From positions 1 through 33,146 of IMG/VR virus record IMGVR_UViG_3300010430_000299: a stretch of 33,146 nucleotides of DNA; one strand, written 5' to 3'. The notes under the pieces were generated by a model. That model was given only the letters and a program-made list of their open reading frames with translations, did no database searches and was not told the DNA's origin. A program made the translations under genes and the position numbers. Source of the DNA: a virus. Shown piece after piece: positions 22,701 to 30,647 of this stretch. Position 1 is the stretch's first letter. Every line of letters starts with the position of its first letter.

Positions 22701-23124
22701 TAGGTACATTACTTAAATTTTGACCATTTGCATCTACAATGTTTTCTGTTGTTCGTACTGATTGTATTTTAAGATAGCCTGATGCACATGTATTTCTTTT
22801 TGGCGTATAACTAACTAAGTTGGCTAACTTAACAACTGAGTCTCTGCGTTCAGCAGTATCAATAAAGTTCTCACGGGCGTTTAGATCGTTTCTGAAGGCT
22901 AGTCCTTGACCCATGAATGACATAACATCAAGTAGAGCAATAAACTCTGAACTTTCTACGTAGTCATTAAAGTTTTCAGGATAATAAAGACGAAGGTAAT
23001 CGATAAAACTTTTTCTAAGTGTTTCGTAATCGTAACTTCTAAAGTCTGCCTGTGAAAAGGTTTGGTAGATTGCTTTCCAATCATTAACTCCAAATAGACT
23101 TGATTGCCTTGAACTTGTTGCCAT
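19759..23124 (-). CDS. 6: Baseplate wedge subunit gp6
   Basis: This is a 1,121-residue homologue of T4 gp6, the wedge protein that forms the dimeric core of the six baseplate arms together with gp53, gp25 and gp7 and joins neighbouring wedges into a ring. The clearest signature is residues 10-120: DWKAIYQTFSQADFRSYDYE, then ESSEFIALLDVMSFMGQGLA and FRNDLNARENFIDTAERRDS. The C terminus (from NWNFGDTFFFSELSSYLHEK onward) has the J-type baseplate end expected for the family. It is much longer than T4 gp6 (660 aa), with an enlarged Thr/Asn/Tyr-rich middle (about 250-900). The ATG at 23124 follows an AGGGA site 8 bp upstream. A late-type octamer lies in the 53-bp gap before it. The giant gene starts 14 bp after its stop. 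Confidence 0.9.
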   Translation of the reverse strand: MATSSRQSSLFGVNDWKAIYQTFSQADFRSYDYETLRKSFIDYLRLYYPENFNDYVESSEFIALLDVMSFMGQGLAFRNDLNARENFIDTAERRDSVVKLANLVSYTPKRNTCASGYLKIQSVRTTENIVDANGQNLSNVPITWNDPGNNNWLEQMNTVINATLIDTQRIGNPGNTSEILGVSTSEYAINLPANTSPIVPFVSQVDGNSMNFELVSGTSMDKTYVYEKPPAPTNQMNMLYRNDRLGFGSPNTGFMFYFKQGTLQNSTTSFQQQIANETYNIDTNGINNSDTWLYQVQTDSSLKAWEQVDNVYADAYLQTESSSKKIFSVNSRANDQVTYVFGDGIFSEIPVGTFRAFVRSSNGLTYVIDPSEMNGVSVTINYIGRTGKSETLSLQLGLPLTVSNAQGRESLSAIKQRAPTRYYTQNRMVNGEDYTNFPYTLYSSIIKSSAINRSSIGVSKNLDLLDPTGKYSSTNSFGDDGALYQDNADGFLTLQVNNTSDIIQFFTGDLASVLALNRANQYYIQNYTRYAYPGTGGGSTLYWKTSSVDSSSESGYFYSKNGSKESPEPLGIFTTTNAKYATTGAIVKLTAPAGFYFDSNNRLVSGIPSTSQKNYIWSTILNVVGDGNNSGQGSFANGKGPVTLNGFVPDGVTLTEVIPVFDNSLSSVIIQEAILKIELQQDFTLLFDNSLLVNQERWSIGSATNTNYFVKFTSLGNNRYTVTYKSLTYYFGSVADTRFTFSKNELVYDPFTGKIIKDFISILGINTIYGSNTALGADTKVNILGQTVESDGYVNDFQVEVAATDVNNSTLILNPDFFNDITGYVNNGANIGLYVFFKTVTDPVNLTRQLIVPNTEIIYTYGNKTQIETVKYEFPVGQLFYAYTENKFYKTIQDPTVTTPFYVVTLQTDYSVKSGRQALDYQYRHNANNTTRIDPATTNIIDLYLVTQSYYTAYRNWIQDSTGTVTKPEQPTMNELQIAYPLINDYKMLSDSAVLNSVTFKPLFGAKADRSLRATIKAVKSASTNASDSEIRSAILKEMDTYFNIDNWNFGDTFFFSELSSYLHEKLGDMVSSVVLVSNDPEKLFGDLYEIKCRPYEIFANATTTNDVVIVAALTPDTLQS

Positions 23125-23145
23125 AGTTATTCCCTGTATGACAAG

Positions 23146-23153
23146 TATTTATC
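23146..23153 (-). promoter_or_regulatory. Candidate late promoter octamer for gp6 and the giant gene
   Basis: The minus-strand sequence is GATAAATA, one base from the T4 late consensus TATAAATA. It is 21 bp upstream of the gp6 ATG in the largest intergenic gap of the leftward block apart from the divergent region. The same octamer precedes the first gene of the block (30606-30613). Transcription would start about 10-15 bp before the ATG and leave the AGGGA ribosome site in the leader. Confidence 0.55.
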
Positions 23154-23177
23154 TTTATGGAAAACCAGGGTTTTTTA

Positions 23178-23633
23178 TTAGAATGAAAGAGTTGCAGAGT
23201 TAGTATCTGGATCAAAAACTACAGCAATATCACCAACATTGTTGAAAGGATTGATAGATAATTGCACTTCTACTAAGATTCCTTCTTCTCTTTGCCATGA
23301 TCTTATTGTATTAATGTTGATTCTGCTGTCTTCACTTGCTACTCGTTGGATTTCATTTTGCAATGCAGTAGATACATCTGCTGTGTTTGGCTCAAAAACA
23401 AAGTCCCAAAGAGTTGTGCCGTAGTTAGGCTGTCCAACCTTTTCCCCTTTGCGTATGTTTAATGCATTAATAAAATCTTGTATGACTAGTTTTTCGTCTA
23501 AGAGTTTAAATTTCTTACCAAAAACAGTAGGATCTGTGATACCATTATTGACACCTGTTGCACTTACAGGCAAAGGATTCACCGTTCTCGGTTTATCTGC
23601 GCCTATTGTTGAAAATCCTATGAATGTTGCCAT
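23178..23633 (-). CDS. 25: Baseplate wedge subunit gp25
   Basis: This 151-residue protein belongs to the gp25/TssE family of small wedge proteins that sit at the sheath-baseplate junction and nucleate sheath assembly (T4 gp25 is 132 aa). Seen: DEKLVIQDFINALNIRKGEK, then VGQPNYGTTLWDFVFEPNT at about residues 62-83, which matches the conserved IRKGE...P-x-Y-G-x-x-LW-x-x-x-FEP core, and a C-terminal beta half (GILVEVQLSINPF). It lies between gp5 and gp6; in T4 gene 25 instead maps next to gene 53 and the gene order differs. The ATG at 23633 is 15 bp after the gp5 stop; an AGGA overlaps the gp5 end. Confidence 0.9.
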   Translation of the reverse strand: MATFIGFSTIGADKPRTVNPLPVSATGVNNGITDPTVFGKKFKLLDEKLVIQDFINALNIRKGEKVGQPNYGTTLWDFVFEPNTADVSTALQNEIQRVASEDSRININTIRSWQREEGILVEVQLSINPFNNVGDIAVVFDPDTNSATLSF

Positions 23634-23638
23634 ACTAT

Positions 23639-23646
23639 TATTTATA
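23639..23646 (-). promoter_or_regulatory. TATAAATA octamer immediately before gp25
   Basis: This is a perfect match to the T4 late consensus on the minus strand, in the 15-bp gap between the gp5 stop and the gp25 ATG. It ends only 5 bp before the ATG, so a start point at the usual distance would fall at or inside the start codon. It may be a promoter giving a leaderless gp25 message, one serving gp6 and beyond, or a chance match in AT-rich spacer. Confidence 0.35.
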
Positions 23647-23648
23647 TC

Positions 23649-26600
23649 CTATTTTAATTTCCATTTCTGAGTAATGTTATCCCACTTCCAATTAGTGCTA
23701 CCAGCATTGCCTTCGCCACCACCGCCGCCACTGTTGCCACCAAGACCAAAGTCACCTTGCAAGAATCCACCCATGCTACCAGCTCCATCAGTTGGAGGTG
23801 TTGGATCAGTTACTTGTCCAGTAACTGCTTCTACAGTGTTTTCTACTACTTCTTCTGCTCCAGGTATAACTGGTTGACCTTCGCCTGCTTCGATAACCGA
23901 ATACGTGTTTAAACCATCGTCAAGTATATTAACAGTTTGTTGTGCTGTTATACTAGCCTGTGTCGCATTAGATGTACTTTGATTATTTAATACTTGTGCT
24001 GTTTGGTTGTTGGATGTCTGAGTAATAAGATTCTCTAAATCTTGGAATTGATTTAACGAACTGTCTGTTACTGTTGGTGCAGTGCTTTGCTTTATTTCTT
24101 CTGCGACTGCTTTTACTTCTGCAATAGCCGCCGCATATGCAGGTGAATTCAGTGCCGTTTCATACTGTGCTTTTGCTTCTGCAATTTCTGGAGACCCAGC
24201 TGGTAAAGAAGTAACAAGTTCTGCATATGATGCTTGTTTTGCCGCAATTTGTTTTTCTTGTGATGCGACTGCTTTTTGTGCTGTCTTTAATTTTTTCGTT
24301 AAAGCCTTTAGTGATGCAAATGCACCAAGAGCCGCAGACGGAATTTTTCCTAATAAGTTTGGTCTTGGTATTTTTGGATTTCCTAATACTTGATTGACAA
24401 GACCCATAATACTTTCTCTAGTACCGAACGTATTCAATGCTACTGTAGGCAATGTGACTGTTGAGCCACCACCAGATGTAAGAGAAGCCAATGCACTTAC
24501 AAGTGCGGCAGATGCTCCAGGACTCAAAGATCCTGATAATGTGTCTGTTATCCCATCGAGTTTATCACTGGCTGATCCTAACAAGTCTTTAATGCCGGCA
24601 CCTGGATCTCCTCCAGAGAATGCGTCTGATGCAATACTGCCTACTTCAGATGACAATGATCCTAGTCCATCTGCAATTGCATTGACAGAACCTTTTGCAT
24701 TATCTACAATACTACCACCAATTTTCTGTCCTCCTGGTATACCAGACATACCAGATGCTACGACTGCGGCTGTGGTTGCTGATGCTCCCGTAGAGACAAT
24801 CGATGCCGCACTCGCTAATCCACCTGCATTTGCTAAACTTGTTGGTGATCCAGTCAATGCACTAACTGCTGATGTTGCATCGCTAATTGCATTTTCTGCC
24901 ATTGATGTATCTACACTAAATGATGCTAAGTCTGTGCCAGTTACTCCTTCTGCCGCCGCAGTTACACTTGAAGCCGCTTCTTTTGCAAGTGCTTCTAAAT
25001 CTACAGGGACATTTGCTGGCATCTTTTTAAACGTTGCTGTTATAGATTTAAATGATGATGCGGACGCACCAATGTCTGCATCAAAACCAGCAGTGATGTT
25101 GAAACCATCTGGTGCTTTATTTAATGCATCTAATGCTTTAGTGATTCCACCTGTACCACCTGTTAATGTACTTGCTAATGCTGATTTTGCACCTTGAGTC
25201 ACAGAACCTAATAGGTCTGCTCCGCCACCAACTGCTGTGCCAAGACCAGCACCACCACCTTTCAGTGCCGCCGCAGTACTCGAAACAGTATCAGCAAGTC
25301 CTCCTGCTCCAGTCAATGTTCCTACCATCTGTGATCCAGTACCAGCGACTACGCCGCCTATAGCAGTACTGGCTTCTTTACCTGTTATCGCACCTATCTT
25401 AGTTAATCCTGTTTGTCCTTTTTGTAAATTTGTTACTACTGATTTTGCTTGTGTAGATGTGCTTCCAACTAATGTGTCTAAATTACTAGCACCATTTTTA
25501 CCAGTAAACGCAGATTTTGGCATTGCTTGTTTTACAGATTTGCCTGCACTCACAAGAGTATTAACCATTGTGTCTGCTCCAGGCTTAAGAATACTACCGC
25601 CTGCAAGTTGTGAAGGCGTTTGTGCAAAACTACCAACTGCCGCAGTTGCAACTCCAGCCGCACTAGTCACAATGTCAGTTCCCCTAGAGACTGCTCCTCC
25701 GAGTTTATCTGACATAGCCGCCGCAGTAGCGATTCCACCGAGTACAGATGTTGTTGCGTTTTTATCAATTGCTCCACTAATCGCACCAACTTCAGGAACT
25801 GATGCTGATGTTGCAGGAGTAACTCCTGGTGCGGCGCCATTAGCATTTCCAGATTCTGAAGCAATTTTGTTGACTGCTGAAATATCTGCATCTGGTGTTG
25901 CTGGTAATGCTTCGTCAGCACCAGATTCAACGGTAACATCAACTCCTTGGTTAGCATATTGCCATGGCATGTGAGCAGGCGCTCGTGTTGTGATGCTATC
26001 AATTTGAGCCAATGCTGTTGCCCAACCTACCGCTTTATCAAATAATGTATCTGGGTGCTGTTTTACTTCGATTGGTTCTACGATTCCTGGAATAAGTGAA
26101 GCACTAGGACCGTTCATGTGTATTTTCGGTGCAGTCTCAAGTATTTCCATACCAGACTCTATCCCTAATTGATTTGCTGATAGCAATCCAATTGCATTGT
26201 CTGATTTAAAAGACATGTTGTTAAGAGCATATGACGTATGATCATTGCCTACTCTCTGTGAATAATTGTTGTCAGCATCAACAAACATGTTTTGAGTTGC
26301 TTTAATGTTAACATTTCTGCCTGCATGTAAATTTAAATCATTGTCTGCATGTAAATTAAGATCACCTTGTGTGCGTACATTAACAGAGTTTGTAGCATAA
26401 AGATCGATTGTTCCTTCTTTGCCTAATTCAATATATGTTTGGCCGTTTGAATGTAAGATAGACAACATCTGTCCGTCATCACTCATTAATATCTGATGAC
26501 CCAATGCTGTACGCAATCGAATTAACTGATTTCTACCGATGATGTCTCCATCATCCATAACAAGTGAATGCCCACCTCGTCTGGCTATAATATTATAGTT

Positions 26601-27335
26601 TGCCTGATTTACATCATTTGGATCTACGCCTAACTCTGATACAAGAGTTTCATCTGTGTATCCACCTTCATAAATTGGACGACCAGGAGTACTTACTCCC
26701 CAACCCACTCTACTAGTAGCCTCTCTGTTTGCACTACTTGTAATTGGTCCTCTATAAGAGTCTCTCAATATACCCTGTTGTTGCATAATTGATGCAACAT
26801 AACTATGTACGGGTTTAGCCGCACTTAAAAAATCTACCGTGTCAGCCAAATCTGGGTTTTTAGTATTAATATTAGTGACAGGCAATACTGTAGAGCCACC
26901 ATATGATTGACCTTCGCCTTCATTGAGAGTAACTTGTTCTGATGATCCTATAGCAGGTATCATAGTAAGAGCATTTGGATCTTGGTGTGCTCCTAGACAA
27001 TATCCTACATCATCGCCTTCAATAAAAATACAGACAACTTGTGTTCCTATATCTGGTGGAGACTGCCATTGACCATAAGAACTTGGATTACTTGTATAAC
27101 TACCCCAATCATCGTCAGCACCTCCACCTATTGTCTGACCAAAATACGGAGATAGTCTGCGTACTTTATAAGTTGGAGGAGCATTTGTGTCTGTATCTAA
27201 ACTATCTGATGCATATACTTGTAATAAACCCTGTCGTGTCGGATCATAATTAGAATACACAGTACAAAGCAACGGCCCAAGGCTTGGTGGCGATCTTTTT
27301 AATGTTCCGTATTTTTTGTCTACATTTCTTGGCAT
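23649..27335 (-). CDS. 5: Baseplate hub/spike protein gp5, without lysozyme domain, with long low-complexity extension
   Basis: This 1,228-residue protein is the central spike of the baseplate, the first part to puncture the host envelope. Residues 1-140 are an OB-fold-like domain (LGPLLCTVYSNYDPTRQGLL, PPDIGTQVVCIF, YCLGAHQDP). From about 245 to 400 the VgrG/gp5-type triple beta-helix entry and repeats appear: GGHSLVMDDGD, LRTALGHQILMSDDG, ELGKEGTIDLYAT, GDLNLHADNDLNLHAGRNVNI. The lysozyme domain that T4 gp5 carries between these parts is absent. From about 420 to 1100 the protein is Ala/Gly/Ser/Thr-rich, with a short non-repetitive island near 740 (NITAGFDADIGAS) and a predicted coiled coil at about 1000-1080 (KALTKKLKTAQKAVASQEKQ). 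It ends in a Gly-rich tail and WKWDNITQKWKLK. The ATG follows AGGAATAAACT and lies 9 bp after the preceding gene. Confidence 0.85.
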   Translation of the reverse strand: MPRNVDKKYGTLKRSPPSLGPLLCTVYSNYDPTRQGLLQVYASDSLDTDTNAPPTYKVRRLSPYFGQTIGGGADDDWGSYTSNPSSYGQWQSPPDIGTQVVCIFIEGDDVGYCLGAHQDPNALTMIPAIGSSEQVTLNEGEGQSYGGSTVLPVTNINTKNPDLADTVDFLSAAKPVHSYVASIMQQQGILRDSYRGPITSSANREATSRVGWGVSTPGRPIYEGGYTDETLVSELGVDPNDVNQANYNIIARRGGHSLVMDDGDIIGRNQLIRLRTALGHQILMSDDGQMLSILHSNGQTYIELGKEGTIDLYATNSVNVRTQGDLNLHADNDLNLHAGRNVNIKATQNMFVDADNNYSQRVGNDHTSYALNNMSFKSDNAIGLLSANQLGIESGMEILETAPKIHMNGPSASLIPGIVEPIEVKQHPDTLFDKAVGWATALAQIDSITTRAPAHMPWQYANQGVDVTVESGADEALPATPDADISAVNKIASESGNANGAAPGVTPATSASVPEVGAISGAIDKNATTSVLGGIATAAAMSDKLGGAVSRGTDIVTSAAGVATAAVGSFAQTPSQLAGGSILKPGADTMVNTLVSAGKSVKQAMPKSAFTGKNGASNLDTLVGSTSTQAKSVVTNLQKGQTGLTKIGAITGKEASTAIGGVVAGTGSQMVGTLTGAGGLADTVSSTAAALKGGGAGLGTAVGGGADLLGSVTQGAKSALASTLTGGTGGITKALDALNKAPDGFNITAGFDADIGASASSFKSITATFKKMPANVPVDLEALAKEAASSVTAAAEGVTGTDLASFSVDTSMAENAISDATSAVSALTGSPTSLANAGGLASAASIVSTGASATTAAVVASGMSGIPGGQKIGGSIVDNAKGSVNAIADGLGSLSSEVGSIASDAFSGGDPGAGIKDLLGSASDKLDGITDTLSGSLSPGASAALVSALASLTSGGGSTVTLPTVALNTFGTRESIMGLVNQVLGNPKIPRPNLLGKIPSAALGAFASLKALTKKLKTAQKAVASQEKQIAAKQASYAELVTSLPAGSPEIAEAKAQYETALNSPAYAAAIAEVKAVAEEIKQSTAPTVTDSSLNQFQDLENLITQTSNNQTAQVLNNQSTSNATQASITAQQTVNILDDGLNTYSVIEAGEGQPVIPGAEEVVENTVEAVTGQVTDPTPPTDGAGSMGGFLQGDFGLGGNSGGGGGEGNAGSTNWKWDNITQKWKLK

Positions 27336-27344
27336 AGTTTATTC

Positions 27345-29447
27345 CTAAGAGTCAGGTCCTGTTTCTATATCACTTTGTTGACCATTCTGTTGACCATTCA
27401 CATTCTGAGCATTATTTTGTTGATTGTTTTCTCCTTCACCAGTAGATTCTCTTCCGTCTCCGCCATCGTCAGTGTTACCTGTTGCACCGCTTTCACTTGG
27501 ATTTTCATCAGGAAAAGAATTGAGTACTGCTTCTAGTGTTTGTGTAAACATTCCATCCTGAAAGTGTGATTTTACTTTAACTAATTTATAACTAACACCT
27601 TTAATTTGGTCTTTTATCCAGTCTGGATATTTAAAGAATAGAATGCTTTCGTTGATGTCTAAAATTCCTTTATCATCATTATAGTCTACTGCTTCTTTAA
27701 AGTCAATCTCAAAAAATACTTGTCCGCCATTTGCATTGATTCTAAAACCATCATCGCCATAAAATCTACTGTATACATCATTTGGACCACCTCGATGATC
27801 TTCAATAAAGAAGTCTGGATCTCCTAATATTTTTATTTTTGCTTGAGCATAAGAGTCTGGTGAATACAGAGAAGTAATATATGCTTGTTGTACTGAGTCT
27901 GAGTTGGCAAGAGCATTTACTGAAGGTCTAGCCGATTTTTCTTTAACAGTTGCAACATTTGTATTTCTTGTCGCATTGTTTTCATTCTTACTAATATTAC
28001 CGATTGTTTCATTATAAAACAAATTGTCAAGTTGTTGACTATATTCTAAAATTTCTTTATTTTGTCCAGTCCACCAATACTCATATCTTTTATGAGGACC
28101 ATAATAATCTACGCCAGGATTTGTTCCGCCCACTTCAACAATTGGAGTCTTGTATGTTTCTATACGATATGTTGTTGTATATGCCCAGTCATTTTTTAGT
28201 CCGTCCCATTTGGCGTCTGATATTATAGGAGTAACATGATACCAACCAAGGCGAGTTTGACTAGTACCCTCATCTGCTTCTGCTTCTCCAGTATCTAAAT
28301 CAGGGGAGGCTTTGTTTTTGTACAACACTTGCAATGCATTCAACATGTATGAACTACTTTTAATTACTGTGTCAAATGTAAGTAGAATAGAATCATCCAT
28401 TTTAAAAGTTATTTCTCTTTTACTGTCATCTGGATTCGATGTTGCTCCTGTACCCTCTGCTCCGTTAGTAGTTTTTGGGTCCGGAGGAGGTGTCGCCCAT
28501 TTTGCTTTATCTAAATCTTGTGGGTTTAACATACTTGCAGTTTTTAAAATTTCTTCATCACCGTCACCGACAAACTCTAATACATATTTGTTAGCAAATT
28601 CTTGTGTAGCAGAATCTCCTTGAGTCTGATCTACTTCAAATTGATTTAGTTTAGTAAATAACCCTTGTTCGCCTGTGTACATTTCTTCTACTGTACTTCC
28701 AACCATTTTATATGGAGCTTTCAATCTTCCTGCTTTAGTTCCGAATGCTCTATTCGGTGCTAGTGCTACACCTTTACAAGCGTAGTTTGTTGCATCACCG
28801 TCAATTTTAAATTTTATACTAGTAATAGCAATATCATAGTAAGTCTCAAATAATCCTGCGCCGTCATCACCAGTAGCATTTTGGTCAATTGCTTGACCGT
28901 CTTCCATTAACACTTCTTTTCCTTTTGCTAGATTTCCATTTTCATCATAGCCTAAAAATTTTATACCTAATATAAAAAACTGTCTAGTGCCTGAACTTAA
29001 ACCAGGCTTCTTGCCGCTACTGAATCTATCTGGGTATGCATTAATGATAGCAGTACTTGCTTCTCTAAGTTTTGTAGTAAACGAAAACGAATACGGTTCA
29101 ACAATGTTAAATTTAACATGATAAGTGCCTGTTGCTGATTGATTAGAGTTGCTACCTGCTACATGTTCTATTTCAGCATTTTCAATATAAAGGTCTTTAT
29201 CAAACCCTGCACCACGATTTTCTCTTTCATTGTTGATACCACCTGATTGAGCAATGAGATATGCACCGCCTGTACCTTCTCCAGCACCTGCATCTGTCAA
29301 AGCATCGATGTTTCTTCTGCCAGTTGCAACAAATGCATCATAAGCATCTGGACTGATCATATATAGAGAAAGTTGATATGTGTAGGAAGATAATGCGCCT
29401 AGTGGATTGTCTAATCTTCTTCCAGGTTGATCTGTTTGAGCCGCCAT
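27345..29447 (-). CDS. Baseplate structural protein, possibly hub (gp27-like role)
   Basis: This is a 700-residue protein that I cannot name with certainty. Residues 15-60 are strand-forming and aromatic (GALSSYTYQLSLYMISPDAY). The middle has an aromatic segment, RLGWYHVTPIISDAKWDGLK then YGPHKRYEYWWTGQNKEI. A C-terminal domain (about 520-655) contains AKIKILGDPDFFIEDH, a beta-rich stretch, and VKVKSHFQDGMFTQTLEAVL. The last pattern (a strand, 'F-x-x-G-x-F-T-Q-x-L-E') is common in hub and LysM-like tail proteins. The final 45 residues are a Gly/Asn/Gln-rich disordered tail. It lies one base after gp53 and directly before gp5, the place where a gp5 partner would be expected. T4 gp27 is 391 aa, so if this is the hub it is enlarged. 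Role inferred from context. Confidence 0.55.
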   Translation of the reverse strand: MAAQTDQPGRRLDNPLGALSSYTYQLSLYMISPDAYDAFVATGRRNIDALTDAGAGEGTGGAYLIAQSGGINNERENRGAGFDKDLYIENAEIEHVAGSNSNQSATGTYHVKFNIVEPYSFSFTTKLREASTAIINAYPDRFSSGKKPGLSSGTRQFFILGIKFLGYDENGNLAKGKEVLMEDGQAIDQNATGDDGAGLFETYYDIAITSIKFKIDGDATNYACKGVALAPNRAFGTKAGRLKAPYKMVGSTVEEMYTGEQGLFTKLNQFEVDQTQGDSATQEFANKYVLEFVGDGDEEILKTASMLNPQDLDKAKWATPPPDPKTTNGAEGTGATSNPDDSKREITFKMDDSILLTFDTVIKSSSYMLNALQVLYKNKASPDLDTGEAEADEGTSQTRLGWYHVTPIISDAKWDGLKNDWAYTTTYRIETYKTPIVEVGGTNPGVDYYGPHKRYEYWWTGQNKEILEYSQQLDNLFYNETIGNISKNENNATRNTNVATVKEKSARPSVNALANSDSVQQAYITSLYSPDSYAQAKIKILGDPDFFIEDHRGGPNDVYSRFYGDDGFRINANGGQVFFEIDFKEAVDYNDDKGILDINESILFFKYPDWIKDQIKGVSYKLVKVKSHFQDGMFTQTLEAVLNSFPDENPSESGATGNTDDGGDGRESTGEGENNQQNNAQNVNGQQNGQQSDIETGPDS

Positions 29448-29448
29448 A

Positions 29449-29772
29449 TTAAATACCTAATGCGGTTGATATAGTGTTTTGTGTTGGTATTTTAATTTTA
29501 AGTCCTGTGACAAAGTTAAAGTATGGGTCTGGTCCAAGAGAATTTGGATTTCTTGCAGAAAATACCCACCATAAACGAGAATTATTATACAAGTGTTGTG
29601 CTAACAAATCTGGTCTAAATTCATATTGTGCAGTAATTGTAAAATCTGCATCATTTGGTAATTTTGGAATAGGAACTCCTGGTTGCAACACATCTAAATA
29701 ATTATTATTCACAATCTGTGAATTATAGTATGGACTAGACTTCGGATATATGTTATTTTTTTGACTAGCCAT
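29449..29772 (-). CDS. 53: Baseplate wedge subunit gp53
   Basis: This 107-residue protein matches the gp53 wedge family. The signature is FTITAQYEFRPDLLAQHLYN, then NSRLWWVFSARNPNSLGPDP and NFVTGLKIKIP, the usual 'YRPDLLA...LYN..RLWWVF..RNP...DP...F..G..I.IP' order. In T4, gp53 binds gp6 and gp25 to complete the wedge and is required for the wedges to close into the hexagon. The start chosen is the ATG at 29772, which overlaps the preceding TAA as TAATG. A TTG two codons upstream (29778) would also read in frame but is less likely. T4 gp53 is longer (196 aa), so this is a compact version. Confidence 0.85.
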   Translation of the reverse strand: MASQKNNIYPKSSPYYNSQIVNNNYLDVLQPGVPIPKLPNDADFTITAQYEFRPDLLAQHLYNNSRLWWVFSARNPNSLGPDPYFNFVTGLKIKIPTQNTISTALGI

Positions 29773-30545
29773 TACCAAATACCTGGGAAGTCATTCTTAG
29801 CACCACGAGTCAATGCACCTTTAGCATACTCTTTGAGGCTAAACTTATTACTAATAGTATTTCTACTAAGAATCGGTATACATGTGAGTGTGATAGTCAT
29901 CTTTGTTGGGACATATGTTATCCCAGTCGATTCAGTAACTGCAAAGTTAGCAGGTGGTATAGTACCACCAGGAGATAACTGCCCGCCAATCAGAGTAGTG
30001 TCTGCATCAGCACCATCTGTGTCTGAACTTGTTGCTCGAATATAGTCTACATCTTTAGGCAACGCATATGAAAAATTAGTAATGCCTACAGGGTGACGAT
30101 TAAACTGAAATGTTCCTAGACCATGAAAAAATCCTAATGGAGGAGGTGTTCCGTTTCTTGGATTTTCATCTTGTCCATAAAACATTTTAGTCATAGATTT
30201 AAAAAAGTGTATGGCTGCCAATAGATAGTTTGCTTCAAATGTGTCTTGGCAAGTAAATTCTGCACTCACTGAGATATCAGAAATCATACTGTTTTTGTAT
30301 TGATTTATTTTAAAGTTTGTATGAGTTGGGTGTGCGCCATCATAGTTTGCCGCATAACTAATATTAATCCCAGGCGTATAAGGAAACACAACTCCATCTG
30401 TAGCCGCCAAGGGTGCCATAATTCCAGGCTGACTATCTTTATATAGATAGTTGGCGTCAGGTGCTAAGGCTAGTCTAACTCTCCAATCAGATGCTTGGGC
30501 GGCAGTAATAGCATCAATCGCTCCGTCTTGTTGTTCTTCTGACAT
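29772..30545 (-). CDS. Virion structural protein of the baseplate/tail-tube region, unnamed
   Basis: This 257-residue protein is the first gene of the leftward block. After a short acidic start it reads DWRVRLALAPDANYLYKDSQ and PGIMAPLAATDGVVFPYTPG, then an aromatic segment (NFKINQYKNSMISDISVSAE), a helix with AANYLLAAIHFF-like spacing (EANYLLAAIHFFKSMTKMFY), GFFHGLGTFQFNRHPVGITN and DVDYIRA. I recognise the arrangement as that of conserved structural proteins of marine T4-like phages, but I cannot assign a T4 gene number. A tail-tube-cap or tube-initiator role (as for T4 gp48/gp54) would fit the location but is a guess. The ATG at 30545 is preceded by an AGGA site, and its TAA overlaps the gp53 ATG. 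No signal peptide or catalytic motif is visible. Confidence 0.65.
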   Translation of the reverse strand: MSEEQQDGAIDAITAAQASDWRVRLALAPDANYLYKDSQPGIMAPLAATDGVVFPYTPGINISYAANYDGAHPTHTNFKINQYKNSMISDISVSAEFTCQDTFEANYLLAAIHFFKSMTKMFYGQDENPRNGTPPPLGFFHGLGTFQFNRHPVGITNFSYALPKDVDYIRATSSDTDGADADTTLIGGQLSPGGTIPPANFAVTESTGITYVPTKMTITLTCIPILSRNTISNKFSLKEYAKGALTRGAKNDFPGIW

Positions 30546-30581
30546 ACCGTGTTCCTAAATTTTAACAGATTTATCTATTTG

Positions 30582-30589
30582 TATAAATA
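30582..30589 (+). promoter_or_regulatory. TATAAATA octamer reading toward gp55
   Basis: This is a perfect late-consensus octamer on the plus strand, 136 bp before the gp55 ATG. It overlaps the right arm of the CTATTT/AAATAG inverted repeat. If active it would give a late, gp55-dependent transcript of gp55 itself. It may be a chance match in AT-rich sequence. Confidence 0.35.
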
Positions 30590-30605
30590 GTAATCTCACA
30601 TGATA

Positions 30606-30613
30606 TATTTATC
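30606..30613 (-). promoter_or_regulatory. Candidate late promoter octamer for the leftward virion block
   Basis: The minus-strand sequence is GATAAATA, one base from the T4 late consensus, 60 bp upstream of the first gene's ATG. It is identical to the octamer before gp6. It would be recognised by host RNA polymerase carrying gp55, which is encoded immediately across this region. Confidence 0.6.
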
Positions 30614-30647
30614 TTTGCAAAATACCCCGGAAATTTACCCGTATCGT

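Noticed and set aside
23161-23174. AAAAC/GTTTT hairpin between gp25 and gp6 as a terminator
   Set aside because: The stem is only 5 bp of mostly A-T pairs and no T-run follows in the leftward direction. Late genes continue immediately afterwards.
24394-25974. Long rightward open frames (267 and 245 codons) opposite gp5
   Set aside because: They are mirror images of the Ala/Gly/Ser-rich part of gp5, where GCx and GGx codons rarely give stops on the opposite strand. They lack ribosome sites and cut across a clear gp5 frame.
29773-29778. TTG at 29778 as the gp53 start
   Set aside because: The ATG at 29772 overlaps the upstream stop in the usual TAATG form, has an AGG site at reasonable spacing, and the extra two residues add nothing recognisable.
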